Shown: piece after piece, positions 6,691 to 13,118 of the stretch
Layout: the number at the start of each line of letters is the position of its first letter
How positions within the stretch are numbered: position 1 is the stretch's first letter
DNA from: an uncultured Eubacteriales bacterium
GTDB lineage: Bacteria; Bacillota; Clostridia; Oscillospirales; Oscillospiraceae
Length of the DNA: 48,510 bases
Reading direction: 5' to 3'
Assembly (NCBI GenBank): GCA_902492005.1
Contig: CABUJV010000015.1
Location: 1-48,510, forward strand
The notes under the pieces: model-generated
What the model was told of the DNA's origin: nothing
Databases searched by the model: none
The model's input: only the letters and a program-made list of their open reading frames with translations
Program-made: the position numbers and the translations under genes

Positions 6691-7714
6691 TCACGCACCT
6701 CTCAATAAACTCCCTGGGCGTCAGCCACCCCAGTGACCTCCTCGGGTAGTCGTTCATCCAGTCCTCACACTCCTGCACCTCTCGCCGGGATACCCTCCCG
6801 AAGTCCGTCCCCTTGGGAAACCACCGCCGAATCATCCGGTTGTGATTCTCATTGGTACCTTTCTCGTATGCCGCATAGCTATGACAGTAAAATACAGGAC
6901 AAGCAGCCACGGCCCGAAGCTCCTCATATTCAAGGAACTCGGGCCCGTTGTCTGTCGTGATGCTCTTAATCTCCATCCCTGCCGGCAGTCTTCGCTTCAT
7001 CCGCAGGAAGGCAGCGCGCACGGTAGCGGCCTTCCGGTCCGGTATCTTCTCCATGAGTTCATACCGCCCTGCCCGTTCCGTTACGGTCAGCAGACCGCCC
7101 TTCTTCCCGGATCGGCTCACTACCAGGTCCGCTTCCGTGTGTCCAGGCTCCTCCCGGCTGTTGATATGCGCCGGTCTCTCCTCTATGCTGGGCAGCTTCG
7201 GATGCGCCAGCCTTTTTACCGCTTTGTAATCCCGGGTCTTTTTCCTGGACTTCTCCCAGAGGTCTTTGTTGCTGATATGCAGGAATACCCCGGCCCCTAT
7301 GTACCCGTATAGGGTGCTCACGCATATTGTCGTCTGGAAACCCTCCCGCCTGGCCAGTTCCAGGGCCACCGCTGGAGAGCACCGTTTCTTCCGCTCTACC
7401 TTCCCATTCTCCTGCACACCCAGTATCTTCTCCTCCAGAAACCGGGCATAGGCATAATCCTTCCCCAGCTTAACAGGCCGCCCCTTGGCCGTCTGGTTAT
7501 ACTCATGCACCTGCTGGCCCTTGTCCGCCGAGTAGCGCACCTCATCCCACCATTCGCAGGTATGGACATAGGCCCCGCGCCGGAGCTCGTTGTAAATCGT
7601 CTGGCGGCAGCAACCCATGGTCCGCGCAATCCAGCTCACGCCCTTCCCGGCCTCCCGGTATGCTTCCAGCTTGTACCGCTCTGCCTCTGTCATATAGTGC
7701 TGTTTTTTCGCCAT
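6686..7714 (-). CDS. IS30-family DDE transposase, possible phage integrase
   Basis: The protein has 342 residues and appears full length. An N-terminal helix-turn-helix (about residues 10-45) is followed by a catalytic core with H-T-E-A-D-L-V-V (first Asp), T-T-D-N-G-P-E-F (second Asp) and E-K-G-T-N-E-N-H-N-R (Glu), the IS30 signature. IS30 enzymes cut and join DNA at short terminal repeats. The gene is flanked by the inverted 53-bp elements B1 and C and lies in line with the - strand phage genes. It could be a resident insertion sequence or the enzyme by which this phage integrates; some inoviruses are known to use transposases. The start follows GGAGG by 8 bases. Confidence 0.9.
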   Translation of the reverse strand: MAKKQHYMTEAERYKLEAYREAGKGVSWIARTMGCCRQTIYNELRRGAYVHTCEWWDEVRYSADKGQQVHEYNQTAKGRPVKLGKDYAYARFLEEKILGVQENGKVERKKRCSPAVALELARREGFQTTICVSTLYGYIGAGVFLHISNKDLWEKSRKKTRDYKAVKRLAHPKLPSIEERPAHINSREEPGHTEADLVVSRSGKKGGLLTVTERAGRYELMEKIPDRKAATVRAAFLRMKRRLPAGMEIKSITTDNGPEFLEYEELRAVAACPVFYCHSYAAYEKGTNENHNRMIRRWFPKGTDFGRVSRREVQECEDWMNDYPRRSLGWLTPREFIERCVM

Positions 7715-7760
7715 AGCCCCGGCCTCCTTCGGTCGTCAAAGCGTTTGACCTGAAACAGTT

Positions 7761-7786
7761 CCGCCCACAGCCGAAGCCATGGGCGG
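7761..7786 (-). promoter_or_regulatory. Hairpin in the transposase leader
   Basis: CCGCCCA (7761-7767) pairs with TGGGCGG (7780-7786) about 50 bases upstream of the transposase start. No U-run follows, so it may limit expression at the RNA level or be a DNA site for the transposase. Confidence 0.35.
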
Positions 7787-7793
7787 GTATATT

Positions 7794-7846
7794 GTAACAC
7801 AACACCGGCCAGCAGCCAGCGGATCGGAAGATCTGTCCTGTGTTAC
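7794..7846 (-). repeat. 53-bp hairpin element, copy C (inverted)
   Basis: The element has GTAACACA (7794-7801) and TGTGTTAC (7839-7846) arms and on the - strand carries AGATCTTCCGATCCGCTGGC, 20 bases identical to B1. The - strand TAA stop of the coiled-coil gene (complement of 7843-7845) lies in its arm. No obvious 2-3 bp target duplication flanks the B1-C pair. Confidence 0.85.
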
Positions 7847-8160
7847 GCCTCCTTCTCCGCCGCCTCCGCGATCTGCTTCGCCCGGCGCTCCACGATCTGA
7901 AAATACCGCTGTGCGCTCCTGATATCAGCCTCCAGCATTCTCAACTGCTCCGTTGCTCGCTGGAGATCATAGAGCCGCTGCCGCTCCCGCTTGATCTCCT
8001 CCCGGACCTGCTCCAGCCGCTTTTCTGCGGCCGGGACCTCCCATACGCATCTGGTGATGAGATTCTCAAACTTTTGGGTAAAGGTATCCCCTACTTGCTG
8101 GTCAATGAGCGCCGCCAGTTTGTCAGAAAACCGGATGCTCCGAATGTTATTTTTGGCCAT
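7843..8160 (-). CDS. Ribbon-helix-helix-like protein with coiled coil (105 aa)
   Basis: The start is the ATG complementary to 8158-8160, 9 bases after AAGGAGG. Residues 1-38 (R-S-I-R-F-S-D, then K-L-A-A-L-I) resemble the beta strand and helices of ribbon-helix-helix DNA-binding proteins. Residues about 45-100 are rich in Glu, Arg, Lys and Leu with a heptad-like spacing, suggesting a coiled coil. It could be a phage repressor or an accessory protein of the transposase that binds the hairpin elements, since it lies in the same - strand array. The stop codon lies in element C. No exact family is assigned. Confidence 0.6.
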   Translation of the reverse strand: MAKNNIRSIRFSDKLAALIDQQVGDTFTQKFENLITRCVWEVPAAEKRLEQVREEIKRERQRLYDLQRATEQLRMLEADIRSAQRYFQIVERRAKQIAEAAEKEA

Positions 8161-8287
8161 GCTTCTTCTCCTCCTTCTTAGGTGGCCTTTCCCGAAACAT
8201 CATGCACCATGGCCGGAGATGGCACTTCCAGCACTTCGGCCCATAGTCCTTGCACGGATGTTCCGCCTCCAGGTGATTCAGGCCCAT
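8147..8287 (-). CDS. Small cysteine-rich protein (46 aa)
   Basis: The ATG (complement of 8285-8287) comes directly after the TGA of the upstream gene (TGACATG). Cysteines at residues 12, 19, 22 and 28 (C-x6-C-x2-C-x5-C) could form a zinc knuckle; the C-terminus is highly basic (K-K-E-E-K-K-H-G-Q-K), as expected of a nucleic-acid binder. An ATG at 8320 would give 57 residues but has a poorly spaced ribosome site. It overlaps the next gene by 14 bases, which implies coupled translation. Family unknown. Confidence 0.5.
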   Translation of the reverse strand: MGLNHLEAEHPCKDYGPKCWKCHLRPWCMMFRERPPKKEEKKHGQK

Positions 8288-8288
8288 G

Positions 8289-8426
8289 TCAATACTGCTC
8301 CCAAAGCGTACACGAATCATCCGGCTCAACGGCCTCCAGCAGGCCTTTTTCCCATTCGTAGCTAAAGTAGCAGTCTGGGTTGCGGCAAAGGCCCTCATCG
8401 TACCAGGTACAGGTCGCGCAGCACAT
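8289..8426 (-). CDS. Small cysteine-rich protein (45 aa)
   Basis: The start is the complement of 8424-8426, six bases after AAGGAG. Cysteines at residues 2, 3, 6, 14, 19 and 39 with C-x2-C and C-x4-C spacings suggest metal binding. The C-terminal half is acidic and aromatic. It is the first gene of the - strand phage array and is followed without a gap by the next small gene. No family is recognised. Confidence 0.5.
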   Translation of the reverse strand: MCCATCTWYDEGLCRNPDCYFSYEWEKGLLEAVEPDDSCTLWEQY

Positions 8427-8478
8427 AAGACGCTCCTTTCTGCCGGTCTTGCCCGGCTCCCCAAAATAAAGAAGTGGT

Positions 8479-8505
8479 GTAACACAGCTCGCTCGCGAGC
8501 TGTGT
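8479..8505. repeat. Palindrome D, divergent hairpin element
   Basis: GTAACACA at 8479-8486 opens an 11-bp perfect stem (8482-8492 with 8495-8505, ACACAGCTCGC and its complement). The right side reads TGTGTGTC rather than TGTGTTAC, so the outer arm has decayed or was recombined. It sits upstream of the first - strand phage gene, at the right end of the prophage. Confidence 0.65.
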
Positions 8506-8517
8506 GTCCCCACCGCT

Positions 8518-8634
8518 CCACGAGATACTAACAGCAGTCAAGGGTTTAAAGGTGGAGAAAATAAGAGGGACCAGTCCGCAGACTGGCCCCTCTTATTTTA
8601 CTACCTGGCCCTTGACGCTGTTCGTTTCTCGTGG
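8518..8634. repeat. 117-bp nested inverted repeat at the prophage/host boundary
   Basis: CCACGAGA (8518-8525) pairs with TCTCGTGG (8627-8634). Next inside, AACAGCaGTCAAGGG (8530-8544) pairs with CCCTTGACGCTGTT (8609-8622) with one extra base. A terminator hairpin sits at the centre. No gene is seen in 8427-8745; the remainder (8635-8745) holds only a small stem (GTCCC/GGGAC at 8638-8650). Confidence 0.7.
8558..8599. terminator. Bidirectional terminator downstream of nifU
   Basis: A 19-bp stem with one mismatch (8558-8576 with 8581-8599) and a CGCA loop is flanked by A-rich and T-rich ends. It can stop transcription from the nifU side (- strand) and from the phage side (+ strand). Confidence 0.85.
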
Positions 8635-8745
8635 AACGTCCCGCAGGGACACCTCATTCCCCTCATCCCCCGCAGGATCGTTCCTCTCACGCCCTCCTAA
8701 TATCTTCCAACTGTCCAAATTCTTCTTGACATTCACCCGGAACAC

Positions 8746-9186
8746 TCAGCGGCAGGAACAGCAGGAGCCGTGCTCCCCGTCCTCACAGGGCAGCCGGAGG
8801 GATTCCGGCACCGGCTTGCCCTGCCGCTGGTAGTAATCGGCCAGCGCGGCCTTGATGGCCTCCTCCGCCAGTACCGAGCAGTGCATCTTGTAGGCGGGCA
8901 GGCCGTCCAGCGCCTCGGCCACCGCTGCGTTGGTCAGTGTCATGGCCTCCTCGATGGGCTTTCCCTTGATGAGCTCAGTGGCCATGGAGGAGGTGGCGAT
9001 GGCCGAGCCGCAGCCGAAGGTCTTGAACTTCACGTCGGTAATGACGCCGTCGTCAATCTTCAGGTACATCTTCATGATATCGCCGCACTTGGGGTTGCCC
9101 ACCTGGCCCACCCCGTCGGCGTTCTCGATCTCCCCCACGTTCCGGGGGTGCTCAAAGTGATCCATTACCTTTTCTGTATAAAGCAC
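8746..9186 (-). CDS. nifU: Iron-sulfur cluster scaffold protein (NifU/IscU family)
   Basis: The 146-residue protein begins at a GTG (complement of 9184-9186) eight bases after AAGGAG, matching the usual family start (Y-T-E-K-V-M-D-H-F-E-H-P-R-N-V-G). The three scaffold cysteines are visible in G-N-P-K-C-G-D, T-F-G-C-G-S-A and Y-K-M-H-C-S-V. The protein accepts sulfur from NifS and assembles Fe-S clusters in the cytoplasm. A Cys-rich C-terminus (S-C-C-S-C-R) beyond the family core is unusual; a basic-looking Q-R-Q-G-K linker precedes it. It lies 29 bases after nifS in the same direction. Confidence 0.93.
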   Translation of the reverse strand: MLYTEKVMDHFEHPRNVGEIENADGVGQVGNPKCGDIMKMYLKIDDGVITDVKFKTFGCGSAIATSSMATELIKGKPIEEAMTLTNAAVAEALDGLPAYKMHCSVLAEEAIKAALADYYQRQGKPVPESLRLPCEDGEHGSCCSCR

Positions 9187-9215
9187 GAGAAATTCTCCTT
9201 TCTGTATTCAAATGC

Positions 9216-10409
9216 TCAGGCGGTCAGGTCCCAGGTGGGCCGCTGCGCGGCCTTGTCCCACACGGGGGACATCTCCCGCAGATAGCTCACCACGGCGGGG
9301 ACCTCCTTCAGCAGGTAGTCCACATCCGCCTCAGTGTTATCCGCCCCCAGGCTCAGACGCAGGGAGCCGTGGGCCACCGCATGAGGCAGACCGATGGACA
9401 GCAGCACATGGGAGGGGTCCAGGGAGGCGGAGGAGCAGGCCGAACCAGAGGAGGCGCAGATACCCTTGGCATCCAGGTGGAGCAGCAGGGCTTCCCCCTC
9501 CACGCCCTCAAAGACGAAGGATGCGGTGCCCGGCAGGCGGTTCACCGGGTCGCCGGTGAGGCGGGAGTAGGGGATCTGGGTCAGGCCCTGGATCAGCCGG
9601 TCCCGCAGGGCGGTCAGCCGGGCGGACTCGGCCTCCAGCCGGGCCACGGATTCCTTTAGCGCCGCCGCCATGCCCGCCGCTCCGGCCACGTTCTCCGTGC
9701 CCGACCGGCGGCCCTTCTCCTGCCCGCCGCCGTGGATGAGGGGCGGCAGGCGCAAGGGCTTGCGCATATACAAAGCTCCGATGCCCCGGGGACCGCCGAA
9801 CTTGTGGCCGGACAGGCTGAGCAGGTCGCAGCTCCAGGCCTCCACGTCCACGGGAATGTGGCCCACCGCCTGCACTGCGTCAACGTGGAACAGCACCCCG
9901 GCTGCCCGGGCAATGGCTCCGATCTCGGCCACGGGCTCGATGGTGCCGATCTCATTGTTGGCAGCCATCACGGAAATCAGGATGGTATCGGGCCGGAGGG
10001 CGGCCTGCACCGCCGCCGGGTCCACCCGGCCCTGGGTATCCACCGGCAGGTAGGTCACCTCATAGCCCTGCTTTTCCAGGTACTGGGCCGTGTGGAGGAT
10101 CGCGTGGTGCTCGATGGCGGAGGTGATGATGTGCCTGCCTTTCCTCTGGCGGAGCTCTGCCGCGCCGCGCAGGGCCCAGTTGTCGGCCTCGGTGCCGCAG
10201 GAGGTGAAATAGAGCTCCTCCGGCCGGGCGTTCAGACAGGCGGCGACGTCCGCCCGGGCGGCTTCCAGATCGGCCTTGGCCTGCTGGCCAAAGGAGTAGA
10301 GACTGGAGGGATTGCCATAGGCCTCCTGCAGATAGGGCATCATAGCCGTCAGCGCCGCGGGGGAAAGCCGGGTGGTGGCGGCGTGATCGGCATAAAGAAA
10401 ACGAGACAT
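9216..10409 (-). CDS. nifS: Cysteine desulfurase (NifS/IscS family)
   Basis: The enzyme has 397 residues from the ATG at 10407-10409, placed 8 bases after AAGGAG; the longer frame lacks a ribosome site. It removes sulfur from cysteine using pyridoxal phosphate and delivers it to NifU. The PLP lysine lies in S-L-S-G-H-K-F-G-G-P, cofactor contacts in S-C-G-T-E-A-D-N and H-V-D-A-V-Q-A-V-G, and the mobile catalytic cysteine loop in S-G-S-A-C-S-S. The gene has its own consensus promoter (10466-10494) downstream of the iscR terminator, so it can be set apart from iscR in expression. Confidence 0.95.
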   Translation of the reverse strand: MSRFLYADHAATTRLSPAALTAMMPYLQEAYGNPSSLYSFGQQAKADLEAARADVAACLNARPEELYFTSCGTEADNWALRGAAELRQRKGRHIITSAIEHHAILHTAQYLEKQGYEVTYLPVDTQGRVDPAAVQAALRPDTILISVMAANNEIGTIEPVAEIGAIARAAGVLFHVDAVQAVGHIPVDVEAWSCDLLSLSGHKFGGPRGIGALYMRKPLRLPPLIHGGGQEKGRRSGTENVAGAAGMAAALKESVARLEAESARLTALRDRLIQGLTQIPYSRLTGDPVNRLPGTASFVFEGVEGEALLLHLDAKGICASSGSACSSASLDPSHVLLSIGLPHAVAHGSLRLSLGADNTEADVDYLLKEVPAVVSYLREMSPVWDKAAQRPTWDLTA

Positions 10410-10465
10410 GAGATTGACTCCTTCCGAAAACATTTTAATTCCTTTATTCATATCTGTTTACTAGG

Positions 10466-10494
10466 ATTATAGGCCGCAACCTCTCCCTTGTCAA
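10466..10494 (-). promoter_or_regulatory. Perfect-consensus sigma-A promoter for nifS-nifU
   Basis: On the - strand TTGACA (complement of 10489-10494) and TATAAT (complement of 10466-10471) are exactly 17 bases apart. A promoter this strong normally needs repression. The sequence just after the -10 (CCTAGTAAACAG) is a plausible operator for the neighbouring Rrf2 regulator. Confidence 0.85.
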
Positions 10495-10518
10495 GGGCGT
10501 TTTTGAAGCGATGTGCAG

Positions 10519-10552
10519 AAAAAGGGGCCCGGCATCCAAATGGCCGGGCCCC
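10519..10552 (-). terminator. Terminator of iscR
   Basis: A perfect 10-bp GC stem (10524-10533 with 10543-10552) with a 9-base loop is followed on the - strand by five U. It lies 7 bases after the iscR stop, between iscR and the nifS promoter. Confidence 0.9.
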
Positions 10553-10559
10553 TACACGG

Positions 10560-10994
10560 TTACGGATCGGCTTGGTCCTGGGTCTTTTGGTGATACTGCT
10601 CCACCAGGTCGCGCAGGGTGATGTGGTCCACCACGGAGGACACCGCCTCCTGGATCTGCCGCCATACGTCCACGGTAACGCAATGGTCCACCCGGTCGCA
10701 GCAGTCGCTGCCGTCCACACAACTCACCGGCGCCAGGCTCCCCTCCAGCGGGCGGAGGATCTCTCCCACCGTATAGCTGCCCGGGTCCCGGGTCAGCAGG
10801 TAACCTCCGCCCGCCCCCCGGACGCTCCGTACCAGGCCGGCGCGGGAGAGTGAGGTCACGATCTGCTCCAGATATTTGTCCGAAATGCCCTGACGCTTGG
10901 CCACGTCCCGCAGCGAGACGGGCTGGCCGTCGTTCGACAGAGCCAAGTCCAGCATCATCCGCAGGGCATACCGCCCCTTCGTGGAAATTTTCAT
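10560..10994 (-). CDS. iscR: Rrf2-family regulator, IscR-like
   Basis: The protein has 144 residues from the ATG at 10992-10994 (M-K-I-S-T-K-G-R-Y-A-L-R), preceded by GGGAGGG. The winged-helix N-terminus is the Rrf2 type. Cysteines in S-C-V-D-G-S-D-C-C-D and D-H-C (spacing about 6 and 6-7) match the [2Fe-2S] ligands of IscR, which senses cluster supply and controls Fe-S assembly genes. It is encoded next to nifS and nifU, its expected targets. The gene has its own promoter and terminator. CymR, a related Rrf2 regulator, lacks these cysteines, so IscR is the better name. Confidence 0.88.
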   Translation of the reverse strand: MKISTKGRYALRMMLDLALSNDGQPVSLRDVAKRQGISDKYLEQIVTSLSRAGLVRSVRGAGGGYLLTRDPGSYTVGEILRPLEGSLAPVSCVDGSDCCDRVDHCVTVDVWRQIQEAVSSVVDHITLRDLVEQYHQKTQDQADP

Positions 10995-11019
10995 GGCACG
11001 CCCTCCCTTTTTTCTTCTT

Positions 11020-11048
11020 ATAATACCACCGAGAAGGTAGGATTTCAA
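11020..11048 (-). promoter_or_regulatory. Promoter of iscR
   Basis: On the - strand TTGAAA (complement of 11043-11048) and TATTAT (complement of 11020-11025) are 17 bases apart, 25 bases before the start codon. ATCCTACC in the spacer may be part of an autoregulatory operator. Confidence 0.7.
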
Positions 11049-11080
11049 GCAGAAAAAGCGGTCTTGCGGAAAATCCCAGC

Positions 11081-12109
11081 TTAGACCTGTGCCTGCGTGC
11101 GAAAACGGAAGACAGTGCGCTGGCGGTAGGTTTCTCCCGCCTCCAGGACCGGCGAAGGAAAGCTCGGTTGGTTTACAGAGTCTGGAAAATATTGGGTTTC
11201 CAGGCAGACGGCATGGCGGGGCCCGTAAAGGGCATCTCCTTTTCCCCTCCGCTCCCCCAGAAAACCGGCGGTATAGACCTGCACCCCGGGCAGGGTGGTC
11301 TCCAGATCCAGCGTGATGCCGGTCTCCGGGCTGGAAAGGACGGCCGCAGGCCCTGACGCTGGGTAGCGCAGCACAAAATTGTGGTCAAAGCCCCGGGTCC
11401 CGGCCAGGAAGGGGTGGTTCAGCCGGTCTCCCAGCCGGGCGGGGGACCGCAGGTCCAGGAGGGTCCCCGCCACGGAGGCGAGCGCCCCGGTGGGGATGTT
11501 TCCCGGTCCGCAGGGGGTGTAACGGTCGGCCGCCACCGTAAGGACCTGGCCGTCCACCGGTCCGCTGTCGTGGCCCGCCAGATTGAAGTAAGTGTGGTTG
11601 GTCAGGTTCACCACGGTGGTCTTGTCGCTGACCGCCCGGTAATCGATGGTCAGCGCGGCGTTTTCCAGGGTGTAGGTCACCTCCACGCGGAGGTTCCCGG
11701 GGAAGCCCTCCTCTCCATCCGGGGACTCCAGGGAAAAAACCACGCTGTTTTTCCGGCAGGCAAAACGCCACAGCTTCTTATGGAAGCCCTCGGCGCCGCC
11801 GTGGAGGCTGTTCGTCCCCTCGTTGGCGGTCACCTGGTACTCCCGGCCGTCGATGGTGAACCGGGCCCCGCCGATGCGGTTGGCGCACCGGCCGATGGTG
11901 GCGCCCAGGCAGGCGTCCAGAGTCCGGTAGCGGTCCAGATCGTCATAGCCCAGGCAAATGTCCGTGGACCGTCCCGCCCGGTCCGGCACCCACAGGCTGC
12001 GGACCGCCGCGCCCAGGGGAAGAAGCTCCGCCGTGCACACCCCGTCCGACAGGCGGATCACCGGCACATCCCGGCCGTTCATCGCCCCGAAGGGCTTTAT
12101 CTCATACAT
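11081..12109 (-). CDS. galM: Aldose 1-epimerase (galactose mutarotase)
   Basis: The 342-residue enzyme interconverts alpha and beta anomers of galactose and glucose. Family marks include G-R-C-A-N-R-I near residue 75, the catalytic-His region L-T-N-H-T-Y-F-N-L near residue 168, F-D-H-N-F-V-L, and the C-terminal E-T-Q-Y-F-P-D containing the catalytic Glu. It is the last gene of the galactose operon and starts three bases after galE. There is no strong terminator before the iscR promoter about 35 bases downstream. Confidence 0.93.
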   Translation of the reverse strand: MYEIKPFGAMNGRDVPVIRLSDGVCTAELLPLGAAVRSLWVPDRAGRSTDICLGYDDLDRYRTLDACLGATIGRCANRIGGARFTIDGREYQVTANEGTNSLHGGAEGFHKKLWRFACRKNSVVFSLESPDGEEGFPGNLRVEVTYTLENAALTIDYRAVSDKTTVVNLTNHTYFNLAGHDSGPVDGQVLTVAADRYTPCGPGNIPTGALASVAGTLLDLRSPARLGDRLNHPFLAGTRGFDHNFVLRYPASGPAAVLSSPETGITLDLETTLPGVQVYTAGFLGERRGKGDALYGPRHAVCLETQYFPDSVNQPSFPSPVLEAGETYRQRTVFRFRTQAQV

Positions 12110-12112
12110 CCC

Positions 12113-13099
12113 TCAGCCCTCGTAGCCGTCCGGGTGGCTCTGGTGCCAAGCCCAGGCGTCGGCGATGATCTGTTCCAGACCCCGGGTGGGCTTCCAGCCC
12201 AGCACCTGGGCGGCCCTGGCATTGGAGGCGATCAGCACCGACGGGTCCCCGGCCCGGCGGGGTTCAATTTCAGCGGGGATGGCCCGGCCGGTGACCTTCC
12301 GGGCGGTCTCCACGATCTCCTGCACCGAAAAGCCGTCGCCGCTGCCCAGATTAAACACACCGCTCTCTCCGGTCCGTTCCAGGTGCTCCAGGGCCAGCAG
12401 GTGGGCCTCCACCAGGTCCCGGACATGGATATAATCCCGGATGCAGGTGCCGTCAGGGGTGGGGTAGTCGTCGCCAAAGATGCCCACGTGGCTCCGCTTG
12501 CCCAGCGCAGCCTGGAGCACGATGGGGATGAGGTGGGTCTCGGGGTGGTGGTCCTCCCCGATGCCGGCGTCAGGGTTGGACCCGGCGGCGTTGAAGTAGC
12601 GCAGGGCGGCATAGTGGATGCCATAGGCCAGGTCGCACCACTTGAGCATCCCTTCGATGGCCAGCTTACTGGCCCCGTAGGGGTTGGTGGGGTCGGTGCG
12701 GTCGGTCTCCTCAATGGGCTGCTTCTCCGGCTCGCCGTAGGTGGCGGCGGTGGAGGAAAAGACGATCTTGTCCACGCCGTGGTTCTTCATGGTCTGGAGC
12801 ATGGTCTGGGCTCCGGCCACGTTGTTGCCATAGTACTTGAGAGGGTCGGTAACGCTCTCCCCCACCAGGGAGTAGGCGGCGAAGTTGATGACCCCGTCGA
12901 TGGGGAACTCAGTAAACACCCGGTCCAGGAAGGCAGCGTCCCGCACGTCCCCCACCCGGAGTTTGGCCCCCTTCACCGCCTGCCAATGGCCGGTGCACAG
13001 GTTGTCCGCCACCACCACGTCATAGCCCTTCTCCACCAGCAGCGTCACCATGTGGCTGCCGATATAGCCGGCCCCGCCGGCCACCAGAATGGTCTTCAT
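12113..13099 (-). CDS. galE: UDP-glucose 4-epimerase
   Basis: The 328-residue protein interconverts UDP-galactose and UDP-glucose in the Leloir pathway. The NAD-binding G-G-A-G-Y-I-G-S-H lies at the N-terminus, the Ser/Thr of the active site in F-S-S-T-A-A-T-Y-G, and the catalytic Tyr/Lys pair in N-P-Y-G-A-S-K. The length is typical of bacterial GalE. It sits 19 bases after galT and 3 bases before galM, so the four genes form one operon. Confidence 0.96.
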   Translation of the reverse strand: MKTILVAGGAGYIGSHMVTLLVEKGYDVVVADNLCTGHWQAVKGAKLRVGDVRDAAFLDRVFTEFPIDGVINFAAYSLVGESVTDPLKYYGNNVAGAQTMLQTMKNHGVDKIVFSSTAATYGEPEKQPIEETDRTDPTNPYGASKLAIEGMLKWCDLAYGIHYAALRYFNAAGSNPDAGIGEDHHPETHLIPIVLQAALGKRSHVGIFGDDYPTPDGTCIRDYIHVRDLVEAHLLALEHLERTGESGVFNLGSGDGFSVQEIVETARKVTGRAIPAEIEPRRAGDPSVLIASNARAAQVLGWKPTRGLEQIIADAWAWHQSHPDGYEG

Positions 13100-13118
13100 A
13101 AGCTGCCTCCTTTTCGCG

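Noticed and set aside
6573..7846. Plain insertion sequence with 53-bp terminal repeats
   Set aside because: The repeats are palindromic, occur elsewhere in the phage and have no visible target duplication, so I do not call a simple insertion sequence as a separate mobile element.
629..8505. CRISPR array reading of the repeated hairpins
   Set aside because: The copies are kilobases apart with no regular spacers, and no cas genes are present.
1..8640. Direct-repeat attachment sites for the prophage
   Set aside because: The left end is outside the window, so no pair of flanking repeats can be compared.
8635..8745. Short - strand frame with a Cys-containing peptide downstream of nifU
   Set aside because: The possible start has no usable ribosome spacing and the frame runs into the inverted repeat; it is probably chance.
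11049..11080. Terminator after galM
   Set aside because: Only a short CCGC/GCGG-type pairing is seen with a weak T-run; not enough to call.
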